Shown piece after piece: positions 1 through 8,757 of a stretch of DNA of 41,048 nucleotides. The notes beneath the pieces were generated by a model. That model did not search any database. It was not told where the DNA came from and saw nothing but the letters and a program-made list of their open reading frames with translations. Position numbers and translations under genes: made by a program. The DNA is taken from the NCBI GenBank assembly GCA_937935075.1, contig CALGYB010000063.1, positions 1 through 41,048 on the forward strand, written 5' to 3'. Position 1 is the first letter of the stretch. Every line of letters starts with the position of its first letter. This DNA is from an uncultured Roseiflexus sp. (lineage in GTDB: Bacteria; Chloroflexota; Chloroflexia; Chloroflexales; Roseiflexaceae).

Positions 1-224
1 GCGGGCGGCGCGCCCGCCCTCACAGCACGCGGGCGGCGTGGGGAGCGGACATTACGCGCCAGCGGGGTTTTGGGGCAGTGAGCGCGGGCATGCAGTCCAG
101 GCAGACGATGTCTGTCAGGGACGTTGTGTTTCCTGTTACAATGACAGCGCCACTGCTGGAGAAGCGCGTTTGACAGGAAGAAACCCTTACCTTGCGCTCT
201 GGATTCAGATGTCGCGTTCTACTT
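1..224. other. Intergenic, no gene recognised
   Basis: No credible coding region was found here. The first 20 bases are a GC palindrome-like stretch (GGGCG-GCG-CGCCC) of the same style as the GC modules at about 11.8-12.1 kb. A 71-codon open frame crosses into repeat R1a and has no family resemblance, so it is not called. Confidence 0.5.
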
Positions 225-569
225 ATACGAATGCGCGGTCATTTGGACAATAATGGTCTTTGAGAACACAATCCGGTATCGCCCGGTGCAGCCCGCGCAG
301 GCGGGCTTGGCGCCTGTAGCCTGCGGCTTCGGTCGCCGGACAGACGAGTGGATAGCGGAATACGTATACAAAAACCATTCTTGCCGGGGCGTGCAGCAGA
401 GCGCAGGGGCGCTGCGGGCGAAAGCCCTCGCTGAGGACCTGAAAGCCCCGTTGGGGCTGCTTGCCAATACGCAGTCTGCGTCCACGACATGCCTGCCGGT
501 GCGCGTTGACCGTTGCGCTTTGCACAACGAACGCTCGAACATCGTGTCTGACTGAACGCCACTTGGTAT
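225..569 (+). repeat. Interspersed repeat R1, copy a
   Basis: About 345 nt of non-coding repeat. It begins ATACGAATGCGCGGTCATT and ends at TGTCTGACTGA followed by a GGTAT terminus. The same two ends recur at 8353-8705 and 13149-13410, and in inverted orientation at 8010-8351. The reverse complement of the 3' end (ATACC, about 7 nt, GCGTTCAGTCAGACA) resembles the 5' end (ATAC, about 5 nt, GCGGTCATT), so the element has short imperfect terminal inverted repeats like a non-autonomous transposon. Internal modules include paired GC arms (GCCCGCGCAGGCGGGC) and a module that recurs at about 38.72 kb. The repeat ends 4 nt before the start codon of the next gene. Confidence 0.7.
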
Positions 570-573
570 CACT

Positions 574-1992
574 ATGGCTTCAACCCGACGATCATTCACA
601 ACACGCCTTTTAGAAGGCGCTGCTGCGCTTACTGCCAGAACCTGGCCCCTGGCGGCGCGGTTGCTGCCAGAACGCCTGGAGTTCGACGATACGCCGTCGC
701 TCTGGCACACCGGAACACCGGACTATCAGCCACGTCCGCCGCTCAGAGGCGCCATCAGCGCCGATCTGGCGATCATTGGCGGCGGCTTCACCGGCGTCAG
801 TACGGCATATCATATTGCGCATCGTTTTCCACAGCGTCGCATTATCCTGCTCGAAGCGACATCGCTGGCGAATGGCGCCAGTGGACGCAACGGCAGTCTG
901 GCGCTCAACTGGATCAATGGCATCGACACCAGCGATCCCGATCTGACGCGCAAGGTCTACGACCTGACCAGCGCCGGGCTGGTCGCCATCCGCACCGTGA
1001 TCGAGCGCCACTACCTGCCAGTGGAACACCGCTTCGATGGCACACTGACGTTGCATACCAGCCCGGAGCGCGCCGAGGCGGCGCACGCCGAAGCCGAATA
1101 TCTTCAAGCATTGGGGATTCCGGTGCGCTTCCTGCACGCCGGTGAACTACGTTCACAGTTCGATGCGTGTGGCGTCTACGGCGCAACGCTCGAACCAGAG
1201 ACGGGGCAGATCAACGGCGCACAGTTCGTGCGCGGATTGCGTCCCATTCTAGAAGAGCGCGGTGTTGCAATCTATGAGCAGACACCGGTGCTGCGCATTC
1301 GGACCGGTCGTATCATCCGGCTCACAACGCCGCAGGGAGAGGTATGCGCGTCAGCGGTCGTGCTGGCAACCAATGGGTACACCGGTAAGCTGGGGTTGTT
1401 CCGCGATGCGCTGTTTCCGCTTCATTCGAGCGTTTTCGCCACTGCACCGTTAACCCCGGAGCAACAACAACGTCTGGGCTGGCGGGCATTCGCCGGGTTC
1501 GCCGATGACCTGGATCGCATTTCGTATGGTGCGCTGACGCGCACGGGGCATCTGGTGTTCGGCGGCGGCAGCAATCAGGCATACGCCTACCTGTTCAACA
1601 ATCGCACCCGCCTGCCCCCGGAAAGTGCACTTGCCCGGAAGTCACAGGCGGCAATTGCGCAGACGCTGGCGGGGTATTTTCCCTCCGCCGCAACCCTGCC
1701 GATCGCTTGCCGCTGGAGCGGAGTGCTGGGCATTACGCTGAACCGCCAGCCGCTGTGGGGACGGTGGGGCGAGTACCGGAACGTCTATTACGCGCTGGGG
1801 TACTCCGGTCATGGCGTCACACTGGCTAATCTGGCCGGCGAGTTCATTGCCGACCTGTATGGCGGGGACGATAGTCGCTGGGGCTGGTTGCCGTTCTATG
1901 AAGGGCGCTACCCGCCGATACCGCCAGAGCCGTTCCGCTGGTTGGGGTATCAGGCGTTCACCCGGCTCACCGGACGCTCACCGAGGGTGTGA
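574..1992 (+). CDS. FAD-dependent oxidoreductase, DAO family (PuuB/amine-oxidase-like)
   Basis: A 472-residue flavoenzyme of the D-amino-acid-oxidase fold (DAO, PF01266). The dinucleotide-binding motif is at residues 65-74 ([11 protein letters not shown] type), with the acidic end of the second strand at Glu94 and the typical GASGRNGS segment at 101-108 that contacts FAD. The C-terminal [15 protein letters not shown] segment also fits the family. The closest named relatives by pattern are gamma-glutamylputrescine oxidase-like proteins that oxidise secondary or primary amines; the substrate cannot be read here. About 60 residues precede the FAD domain, more than in many relatives. No Shine-Dalgarno sequence is visible, and the ATG lies 4 nt after repeat R1a, so the native upstream region may have been replaced. 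It converges on the NERD gene. Confidence 0.85.
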   Translation: MASTRRSFTTRLLEGAAALTARTWPLAARLLPERLEFDDTPSLWHTGTPDYQPRPPLRGAISADLAIIGGGFTGVSTAYHIAHRFPQRRIILLEATSLANGASGRNGSLALNWINGIDTSDPDLTRKVYDLTSAGLVAIRTVIERHYLPVEHRFDGTLTLHTSPERAEAAHAEAEYLQALGIPVRFLHAGELRSQFDACGVYGATLEPETGQINGAQFVRGLRPILEERGVAIYEQTPVLRIRTGRIIRLTTPQGEVCASAVVLATNGYTGKLGLFRDALFPLHSSVFATAPLTPEQQQRLGWRAFAGFADDLDRISYGALTRTGHLVFGGGSNQAYAYLFNNRTRLPPESALARKSQAAIAQTLAGYFPSAATLPIACRWSGVLGITLNRQPLWGRWGEYRNVYYALGYSGHGVTLANLAGEFIADLYGGDDSRWGWLPFYEGRYPPIPPEPFRWLGYQAFTRLTGRSPRV

Positions 1993-1998
1993 GCGACG

Positions 1999-2090
1999 GT
2001 CATTGCGAGGCGCTTCCGTGCCGGGTGTTTGAACACACCCTGTCCGGCGGCAGCGAACATCGTGATCGGCGTCGCTTCGCTCGCAATCAC
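1999..2090. repeat. Short inverted-repeat element between convergent genes
   Basis: The ends GTCATTGCGAG (1999-2009) and CTCGCAATCAC (2080-2090) are inverted repeats matching at 10 of 11 positions. The centre holds a GGGTGT/ACACCC hairpin at about 2025-2042. The ends resemble the widespread 'GTCATTGCGAGCGAAGC' type of bacterial mini-repeat. It sits between two convergent stop codons and may act as a bidirectional transcription barrier, though it has no T-run. Confidence 0.5.
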
Positions 2091-2105
2091 ACCGAACAAC
2101 GGGAT

Positions 2106-3524
2106 CTATCCTGCGCCAGGCGTGGGAACAAGCCAGGTCGTTTCGCCGAAGGGAAGATTCTTCAGAACAACTACCAGCGTCGAAGCGTTCAGATTGACCG
2201 GACGATCAATAATGGCGCTGCCCCGCACCCGTTCGCCCGAGCGGGCGCGCAGTTCACGCGGTTGTGAAAGGTCATCCGTCACCAGATAGCGCGTGCCGAC
2301 CGAGTCGCGCACTTCGATATTCTCGGCGGTCAGCGGCATTGCGACACTCTCATCGCTCAAATTGTTGCGCAGACTCCATTTGAGCGTGATCCTGCCATTG
2401 CAGAACTCGACTTCCTCAAGCGTCACCACGACATCGGGCGTCAACCCCGGAGCGTTGCCGCCGACACCGACATTTTCCCACCTGCCATTCATCATACGGC
2501 GCCCCACCGGTTGAAAGCCGCTCCAGACGCAGGAACTGACCGACGAGATCGCTCCGGCGTCGGCGCCGCCGGCTGGCAGGCTGGTTGAAACCACCATGCT
2601 CTGCGCCGGTTGATCGGGACGAGGCAGCGACCGCCCCTGACCGAACAGAATGCCCAGAAGAACGACAATGATCAGGCTCGACGCCAGTGCGATGCGTCCT
2701 GTCCAGGATTGCCACAGACGCAGGAGATTCTGTGAGAATGGCGTGGGTGTGGGCGGCGCTTGCGGCTTTGGAGCAGCATCGGCTGCTCCCGAAGGTTCAC
2801 CGGCGGTTGGCGCGGTGGTTGGGGCAGTCATCGATCCTGATGGCGCCGTGATCACGGGCTGTTCCTGCGGAACGGCGCGCTCCATCACGACCGGCGATTC
2901 GTCGAGGCGCGGAAGGACGCCAGCCAGCAGCGTGTTGATCTCTGTCCAGCGGGTCAGATGGAGAAGTTCCGGGATGCGCAGCATCTCCTCATCGGTCAGG
3001 TCAATCTCGCTCGACCGCTCAGTCACCAGGTAGGCGGGCAATTCATCAAGCCCCTTCAGATCAACCTTCCAGTCGGTTTCGACGTGCGAACCTTCCTGAA
3101 GCGTTGGTGCGATGACCACGAGACGCCGGCAGGTGCGAAAATCGACGGTCTTCGCCTTCTGGGGCGATAACAGTTCGGCACGGTGGTCGTTGAGAAAATT
3201 GACCAGATTGTAGTAGTAGGAGATGACCTGGTTGTAAGGGTTCTTCCGACCGGGGTTCAACCGCTTGCGCTCGCCGTTGGAGCCTTCAACAAACCAGGGA
3301 CCGTTGACATCGCCGAAGACCTTGCCATCACAATGCTTCAGTTCGATAATGAAGACCCCGTCCTGCTTGACGATGACCAGGTCGATGCTGCGCCCGCCAA
3401 CCGTGAAATCGGCCAGGATCAGATACAGGCCGTCGAGACGATCAAGCCCACGCGCCAGCGCCATAATTGCGCGACGTTCGTTGGCATGCTCTGGTTTTTC
3501 TCCAATCCAGACCTGAACTGCCAC
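2106..3524 (-). CDS. NERD-domain (nuclease-related) membrane-anchored protein
   Basis: 472 residues starting at GTG, with AGGAG about 8 nt upstream. Residues 10-130 form a NERD domain: the PD-(D/E)xK-like residues are Asp49 (GRSIDLVIV) and Glu61-x-Lys63 (FIIELKH). Residues 215-265 are a Pro/Ala/Thr-rich linker, residues 277-295 are a single transmembrane helix, and the C-terminal 150 or so residues look like a beta-rich extracytoplasmic domain. The predicted topology is a cytoplasmic nuclease-like head with an exported tail. NERD domains are thought to act on nucleic acid, but no activity is proven for this architecture. The gene is monocistronic or follows the glucosidase gene at 210 nt, with its own promoter candidate at 3681-3709. 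Confidence 0.8.
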   Translation of the reverse strand: MAVQVWIGEKPEHANERRAIMALARGLDRLDGLYLILADFTVGGRSIDLVIVKQDGVFIIELKHCDGKVFGDVNGPWFVEGSNGERKRLNPGRKNPYNQVISYYYNLVNFLNDHRAELLSPQKAKTVDFRTCRRLVVIAPTLQEGSHVETDWKVDLKGLDELPAYLVTERSSEIDLTDEEMLRIPELLHLTRWTEINTLLAGVLPRLDESPVVMERAVPQEQPVITAPSGSMTAPTTAPTAGEPSGAADAAPKPQAPPTPTPFSQNLLRLWQSWTGRIALASSLIIVVLLGILFGQGRSLPRPDQPAQSMVVSTSLPAGGADAGAISSVSSCVWSGFQPVGRRMMNGRWENVGVGGNAPGLTPDVVVTLEEVEFCNGRITLKWSLRNNLSDESVAMPLTAENIEVRDSVGTRYLVTDDLSQPRELRARSGERVRGSAIIDRPVNLNASTLVVVLKNLPFGETTWLVPTPGAG

Positions 3525-3680
3525 CCGGAATCTCCTCTAGCGCCTGAACGCACGCGGCGCACGGCGCCGCGCGCGTGATGCTTCGTTGCGTCTCGTATCA
3601 AGGGAAGTGGCGTCATTCGTCCGAGGACCGCGAGATCGGGGCGGGGTCGGGCGTGAACAGGGACCAAACCTTCCTGTTTT

Positions 3681-3709
3681 ATTATCGCGCATGTTGCTGT
3701 TGGATGCAA
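3681..3709 (-). promoter_or_regulatory. Promoter candidate for the NERD gene
   Basis: On the minus strand TTGCAT (3709-3704), a 17-bp spacer and GATAAT (3686-3681) make a fair sigma-70-type promoter. The expected leader to the GTG at 3524 is about 150 nt. Confidence 0.45.
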
Positions 3710-3733
3710 TAAGCGAACGTGATCATGCGGTGA

Positions 3734-5359
3734 TCATTTTGCAAGCGCAACGATCACGCCTTCGTCGGCGCGCAATTCGAGTTCGCCATGCACGGCGCTG
3801 CCGCCACGATCAAGGTGTGTCGAGAGTGCGATGGTCCCTTCGCCGATGCCGGCAAGGTTCACACGGGCAGGCTGCGAGGCGAAGTTGAGGGCAACCAGGA
3901 ACCGGCAGCCATTCGCTTCACGCACAAATGCAAGCACCGACTGGCGTGCTGCGTCATCACCTTCGACGTTGACCCCCTGGTACGAACCGACCGATAGCGC
4001 CGGTTCGGAACGGCGCAGCGCCAGCAAACGACGGTAGAGCGACAGCATCGAATGCGGCGCGTTGCGCTGCGCCGCCACGTTGCGCTGGCGGTAATCGTCG
4101 GCAAGGGGCAGCCACGGCTGAACTTTGCTGAACCCGGCGTATTCGCCGGCATCCCACTGCATCGGCGTGCGTTGCGGGTCGCGCCCATGCCCTTCGCCAG
4201 GCACATTTTTCTCGAACGGATCCTGGACGCGATCCGGCGGGATTGGCACATTGTGCATGCCAATCTCATCGCCGTAGTAGATCGTGGGTGTGCCGCGCAA
4301 TGTCAGGAGTAACATAGCAGCGACGCGCGCCTGCGCTTCGCCGATCCGGCTGGCGATCCGCGGCTGGTCGTGGTTCCCCAACACCCAGTTGGGCCAGCCA
4401 TGCGGCGGGAGCAGCGCTTCATAGGCGGCAATCGTCTGTGCAATGATGTGCGCGTCCCATGGCAACAACACCAGCGCAAAATTGAATGGGAGGTGCGCTT
4501 CGGGCGCTTCAGACGTGCCGTAGTAATGCATCAGGCGGTCATATGGCAGATAGATCTCGCCGACCATCATCCGCTCATCGTATGCGTCGAGCACCCGACG
4601 CATCATGGCGACAATCTGGTGAACCGCCGGCTGATCGGCGGACCAGGTTTCGAGCAGGCGCATGTGCGGCATCATGCCGGGTTTCCAGTCGGGATTGGGC
4701 GGATTGTCGCGGAACTGTTCGTCCTTGATCATCAGCCACATGACGTCAACGCGAAACCCATCAACGCCACGATCGAGCCAGAAGCGCATGGCATCGAGCA
4801 TCGCCGCCTGCACCTGCGGATTGCGCCAGTTCAAATCGGGCTGTTCTTTGAGGAAGAGATGCAGGTAATACTGCCCGGTGGCAGGGTCGTATTCCCAGGC
4901 CGATCCGCCAAAATACGACAGCCAGTTGTTCGGCGGGCCGCCATCGGGCGCCGGATCGCGCCAGATGTACCAGTCGCGCCTGGGGTTGTCGCGCGAACTG
5001 CGCGATTCGATGAACCAGGGGTGCTGATCCGACGTGTGGTTGGGTACGAAGTCGAGGATGACTCTCAGATTGCGCCGGTGCGCATCGGCAATGAGCGCAT
5101 CGAAGTCGGCGAGTGTGCCGAACAACGGGTGAATATCGCAGTAATCGGCGACATCGTAGCCAAAATCAGCCATGGGCGACGGGAAGATCGGTGAAAGCCA
5201 GATGGCGTCGATTCCCAGATCAACCAGATAATCGAGGCGCGAGCGAATGCCGCGCAGATCGCCGACACCATCGCCATTGCTGTCCTGAAAGGAACGGGGG
5301 TAAATCTGGTAGATCACACCACGCTGCCACCAGAGATGCCCGGTCGGTTGCGTCGTCAT
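3734..5359 (-). CDS. GH13 alpha-glucosidase / oligo-1,6-glucosidase
   Basis: 541 residues, the usual size for this family. It cleaves alpha-glucosidic bonds of short oligosaccharides (maltose, isomaltose or trehalose-type substrates), probably in the cytosol because no signal peptide is seen. GH13 landmarks are the N-terminal GVIYQIYPRSFQDSNGDG segment, nucleophile Asp205 in DGFRVDV, general acid Glu268 in VGEIYLP, and transition-state stabiliser Asp331 in GNHDQPR. The start is taken at the ATG at 5359 because GGAGGT lies 6 nt upstream; an in-frame GTG 18 nt earlier lacks such a site. It may serve turnover of storage glucan or compatible solutes. The exact specificity (alpha-glucosidase versus trehalose-6-phosphate hydrolase) is not resolved. 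Confidence 0.9.
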   Translation of the reverse strand: MTTQPTGHLWWQRGVIYQIYPRSFQDSNGDGVGDLRGIRSRLDYLVDLGIDAIWLSPIFPSPMADFGYDVADYCDIHPLFGTLADFDALIADAHRRNLRVILDFVPNHTSDQHPWFIESRSSRDNPRRDWYIWRDPAPDGGPPNNWLSYFGGSAWEYDPATGQYYLHLFLKEQPDLNWRNPQVQAAMLDAMRFWLDRGVDGFRVDVMWLMIKDEQFRDNPPNPDWKPGMMPHMRLLETWSADQPAVHQIVAMMRRVLDAYDERMMVGEIYLPYDRLMHYYGTSEAPEAHLPFNFALVLLPWDAHIIAQTIAAYEALLPPHGWPNWVLGNHDQPRIASRIGEAQARVAAMLLLTLRGTPTIYYGDEIGMHNVPIPPDRVQDPFEKNVPGEGHGRDPQRTPMQWDAGEYAGFSKVQPWLPLADDYRQRNVAAQRNAPHSMLSLYRRLLALRRSEPALSVGSYQGVNVEGDDAARQSVLAFVREANGCRFLVALNFASQPARVNLAGIGEGTIALSTHLDRGGSAVHGELELRADEGVIVALAK

Positions 5360-5918
5360 GTCCGACCTCCATTTCACATGTAGCGAGAAGGAGCGTGATA
5401 CGCCGGTATGGGCGCTCTGTCATGGAACGACCCGGCGCCATTATACCGCGTAACGCTCCCGCTGTTCATGGGTAACTGTTGGGTCCAGGCATCATTTGTC
5501 AGGAGCCACGGCGTTGCTGGCAAACGGCGTCCGCGCTGAGCGCACGAAGCCCCGCTGACGCGGGGCTGGCTCAGGACCTGCGTCCACGCCGGGGCGAGGG
5601 CGCGGCAGCGCCCTTCGTGCGATCAGCCCGACGGTTTAGCGTCGGGCGCCGCGTCGGGCGGCACGGCAGGCGCCGCCTGACAAATCATGCCTGCACTCGT
5701 AACTGTTTACCCTCTTCCTGGGAGCGCAGGCGTTCTATGCGGCGCCCCGGGACGGCGGGACGCCGTGCGTTGGCGCTTGCTGAGGCCATTCCGCCGCCGC
5801 TTCTCCTTTTCGGGGGCTGCCCCCACCCCCCGTTTTGGGCGACTGGCGGCATCGTTGACCCCAACTGTGAACAGTTATATTCATAGCGCGTCTGCGTGTC
5901 GCAGATGGAGCGCTTTGC
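5360..5918. other. Intergenic with GC hairpin and spaced inverted repeat
   Basis: No gene is seen in about 560 nt. A perfect hairpin AGCCCCGC-TGAC-GCGGGGCT lies at 5548-5567 and belongs to the same hairpin type as those at 11913 and 11975. TAACTGTTTAC (5700-5710) and GTGAACAGTTA (5867-5877) form an inverted repeat (10 of 11) about 155 nt apart, suggesting a possible 178-nt mini-element. A third TAACTGTT occurs near 5471. Confidence 0.5.
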
Positions 5919-5927
5919 TGCTATACT
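5919..5927 (+). promoter_or_regulatory. Extended -10 promoter candidate
   Basis: TGCTATACT is an extended -10 element 58 nt upstream of the GTG start of the 671-residue gene. No clear -35 box is seen at the correct distance. Confidence 0.45.
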
Positions 5928-5984
5928 CACCCATGCCGGAGAAAGCGCGCCGGCGCACTGAACGCTGGAAAAGGGAGGAAAGTC

Positions 5985-8000
5985 GTGCCTGATCTTCCTA
6001 TTCGCCGTATGCTCATGTACCGACACGGCGTTGGCTACTTCGAGCGCCGCGGGACGGTCGCCGGCGCCGAACTGCACCTGATGTTCCCACGCGACGCTAT
6101 GGACGATATTCTGAAAAGCCTGATCGTCCTCGATTTGAGCGAGGGTCAGGTGCTGGGCATCGATATCGAAACGCCGGAGGATCGCGCAAAACAAATCGAG
6201 CGCGGCTCCATCCACCTTTCCGACACGCGCAGTCTGCTCGATCTGCTGCGTGACCTGCGCGGGCGCGGGGTGCGCCTGTGGATCGAGGCGGAGCGCCGCC
6301 ACGAGCCTGCCGCCGAGGAGGTTCTCGAAGGCGCCGTCATCGGCGTCGATCTGGATGAAAAGGAGCCGCTCGACAAGCCGCTGCTCTCGCTCTACCTGGC
6401 AGAACAGCGCGAAGTGCGCACCATACCGGTGCGGCGCATTGCGCGCCTGGCAATCCTCGACGACCGCGCCGCAGCCGATGTGACCTACTTCCTGCGTGCG
6501 GCGCAGAGTGAGGAAGACCGGCGCGCTGCCATCGTGCGCCTGTCGGAAGGCGACCATGAGATATTGGTGGGATATATCGCCCCTGCCCCCTCCTGGCGCG
6601 TCAGCTATCGCCTGCTGGCGGAGCCGAAACCCGATGGCAGCGACTCCGCCAATGGCGGCAGGCGTGATATGGGTGCGCAGGTAGCGGTTCTGCTTCAGGG
6701 GTGGGGCCTGTTCGACAACCAACTCGATGAAGACCTCGAGAATGTCGAATTGACCCTGGTTGCCGGCATGCCGGTGTCGTTCCGCTATCGCCTGTACGAA
6801 CCCCACACGCCCGAACGCCCTCTGGTGCAGGACGATGTGCGGACGGTCGCCGCGCCGGTCGAGTTCCAGGCAAAACGGGCGACAGCGGCGCCGCCCGGCG
6901 CATCTCTTGAGGTCGGCGCGCTCGACGAGATTGGCTTTGACGACGTTGACCTGGAGTCGCTGGCAGCAGCAGCGCCGCCGGCAATCAGCATGGAGAATCT
7001 CGAACGTTCCACAGAAGCAGCCAGTATAGGCGAAGAACGCGGCGCGCTGTTCCAGTATCGCGTGGCGCATCCGGTCAGCGTGGCGCGCGGCCGCTCCGCT
7101 ATGGTTCCGATTGTGAGCCGACGCCTCGATGGACGCAAGGAATTGCTCTACAACGGTCGCAAACTGCCCGGTCATCCGGTTGCAAGCCTGCGTATGCTGA
7201 ACGAAACCGGCTTGACGCTCGAACGCGGACCGGTGACAGTCGTTGAGCAAGGCGATTATGCCGGTGAGGCTGTGCTCCCCTTTACCCGCGCCGGGGCGGA
7301 AATGATCGTCGCGTATGCGGTCGAACTTGGAGTGACGATCACGGAGGAGCGCCATTTACAGCGTACCATGGCGGGGTTGAGCATCTCCAAAGAGTATGCG
7401 GTCTTCGAGGAATGGGATGTCTGGCAGAGGCGCTACCGCATCACCAGCACTCTGCCTGATGCCGTGACCATCGTGATCGAACAGGAGCGACTGGCGGACT
7501 ACGACCTGTTCGAGACGCCGGCGCCGGCCGAAGAGGCGCACAACGTCGCGCGCTGGCCCGTGCGCTGCATACCCGGCGTCGAGACGGTCTTCACGGTCAG
7601 CGAACGGCGCAAGACCTCACGCTACGAAGAGGTGCGCGACCTCAACATGCACCAGATCCGGTCGTTCCTGCGCGACAAATACCTCGATCAGGCGACATTC
7701 AAGGCGCTCGAGCGCATTCTGTCGCTGTATGATCAGGTTGCGAAGCATGAGGCGACGCTGGAAGACATCGAGGAGGAGCGGAAGGACATCCTGGCGCGCC
7801 AGCAGCAGATCCAGGGAAATCTCGGTCCGTTGGGGCGTGAGGGGAGCGAACGGGCGCTGCGCGAACGATATGTCGCGCTGCTCAATCAACTTGAAGATCG
7901 TCTGAGCGAACTGCGTTCCCGTGAGCAGAAAACGCGCGCCGCAATCGAACGGCTGGAGCAGGAAGCGAGGCAGGCGCTTGCGGCATTGTCGAAGCCTTAA
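5985..8000 (+). CDS. Uncharacterised 671-aa protein, DUF4139-like with C-terminal coiled coil
   Basis: The GTG start at 5985 is fixed by a strong Shine-Dalgarno (AAGGGAGGAAAG) 3-14 nt upstream. There is no signal peptide or membrane helix. The central part (WRVSYRLL, then the acidic 'NQLDEDLENVELTLVAGMPVSF' region around residues 240-265) resembles the beta-rich DUF4139 domain of mucoidy-inhibitor-A-like proteins. Residues 570-671 are strongly charged and heptad-like, so a coiled coil is expected. A hinge region rich in Ala and Pro lies at about 300-345. The name is only a fold-level resemblance; function unknown. The gene stands alone, with R1 repeats directly after its stop. Confidence 0.7.
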   Translation: MPDLPIRRMLMYRHGVGYFERRGTVAGAELHLMFPRDAMDDILKSLIVLDLSEGQVLGIDIETPEDRAKQIERGSIHLSDTRSLLDLLRDLRGRGVRLWIEAERRHEPAAEEVLEGAVIGVDLDEKEPLDKPLLSLYLAEQREVRTIPVRRIARLAILDDRAAADVTYFLRAAQSEEDRRAAIVRLSEGDHEILVGYIAPAPSWRVSYRLLAEPKPDGSDSANGGRRDMGAQVAVLLQGWGLFDNQLDEDLENVELTLVAGMPVSFRYRLYEPHTPERPLVQDDVRTVAAPVEFQAKRATAAPPGASLEVGALDEIGFDDVDLESLAAAAPPAISMENLERSTEAASIGEERGALFQYRVAHPVSVARGRSAMVPIVSRRLDGRKELLYNGRKLPGHPVASLRMLNETGLTLERGPVTVVEQGDYAGEAVLPFTRAGAEMIVAYAVELGVTITEERHLQRTMAGLSISKEYAVFEEWDVWQRRYRITSTLPDAVTIVIEQERLADYDLFETPAPAEEAHNVARWPVRCIPGVETVFTVSERRKTSRYEEVRDLNMHQIRSFLRDKYLDQATFKALERILSLYDQVAKHEATLEDIEEERKDILARQQQIQGNLGPLGREGSERALRERYVALLNQLEDRLSELRSREQKTRAAIERLEQEARQALAALSKP

Positions 8001-8009
8001 TTCTCATCC

Positions 8010-8351
8010 TAACATCGCCGTCGATCAGACACGATGTTCGCGCGTTCGTTGGGCAAGGCGCACCGTTCAACGCGTACCGGCAGGCATGTCGTGGATGCAG
8101 ACTGCGCAGTCCGCCCGGCGGCTGAAGCCGCAGGCTACGGGCGCCAAGCCCGCCTGCGCGGGCTGCATCGGGCGATACCGGATTATTTTCTCAAAAACCA
8201 TTATTGACTTCACTGCACAAGGCTAACCACGAAGGTCACAAATGGACACAAAGGAAATGCTCTTCATTTTTATGAACCTTCGTGCGCTTCGTGTCCTTTG
8301 TGGTTTAAGCCTTTGTGCAGTGGACTCAGTATTGTCCAAATGACCGCGTAT
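8010..8351 (-). repeat. Interspersed repeat R1, copy b1 (inverted, interrupted)
   Basis: Reverse-complement copy of R1a. It starts with degraded end sequence near 8010, shows TCAGACACGATGTTCG, carries the shared GCCCGGCGGCTGAAGCCG module at about 8109, and ends TGACCGCGTAT at 8341-8351. It is split by the MITE at 8207-8329. Removing the insert and one TATTG restores the sequence found uninterrupted in R1a (reverse complement of 240-265). Confidence 0.7.
8207..8329. mobile_element. 123-bp MITE inserted in R1b1, with 5-bp target duplication
   Basis: Ends ACTTCACTGCACAA and (reverse complement of the right end) GAGTCCACTGCACAA are terminal inverted repeats; inside them, AACCACGAAGG on the left faces CCTTTGTGGTTT on the right, giving a long imperfect palindrome. 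TATTG occurs directly on both sides (8202-8206 and 8330-8334). The unoccupied target is visible in R1a as ATTATTGTCC. It encodes no protein and must be moved by a transposase supplied elsewhere. A longer copy lies at 25600-25807. Confidence 0.8.
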
Positions 8352-8352
8352 T

Positions 8353-8705
8353 ATACTGATGCGCGATCATTCGTACCATACTGCCAGGACGCGCAGCAGG
8401 ACGCCGGGGCGCTGCGGGCTGAAGCCCGCGCTGAAGATATGGAAGCCCCGCCGGGGCTGCTGACGCCAGGGTGCAGCAGCGTCCACAACACGACTGCCGG
8501 GGCGCACGGCAGGATGTCTGATCGCTGCGGGCGAAAGCCCGCGCTGGGGACGCGGTTCGACTGCGCTCACCGCAAGTGTAAGCCCCGCCCGGGCTGCTGA
8601 TGCCAGGGCGCGTCAGCGTCTACGACTGCCGGTGCGCATTGTGGATCGTTACGCCGTGCCAACCGGGCGCTCGAATATCCTGTCTGACTGACCGCAAGGT
8701 GGTAT
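8353..8705 (+). repeat. Interspersed repeat R1, copy b2
   Basis: Direct-orientation R1 copy. It starts ATACTGATGCGCGATCATT and ends TGTCTGACTGACCGCA plus a GGTAT terminus at 8705. It contains the GCTGCGGGCTGAAGCCCGCG and GAAGCCCCGCCGGGGCTGC modules, the former repeated at about 8524. It starts one base after R1b1 ends, so the two copies form a head-to-head inverted pair. Confidence 0.7.
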
Positions 8706-8757
8706 TATCGTCATCAGTCGCCGGGCGAATAGGCGGATAGCGGAATATGTATTCCCA

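Noticed and set aside
38-253. A 71-codon open frame at the window start
   Set aside because: It runs into repeat R1a, has no ribosome site and no recognisable motif.
5685-7355. A 556-codon open frame antisense to the 671-aa gene
   Set aside because: The forward gene has a strong start site and a coherent fold; the antisense translation has no family features.
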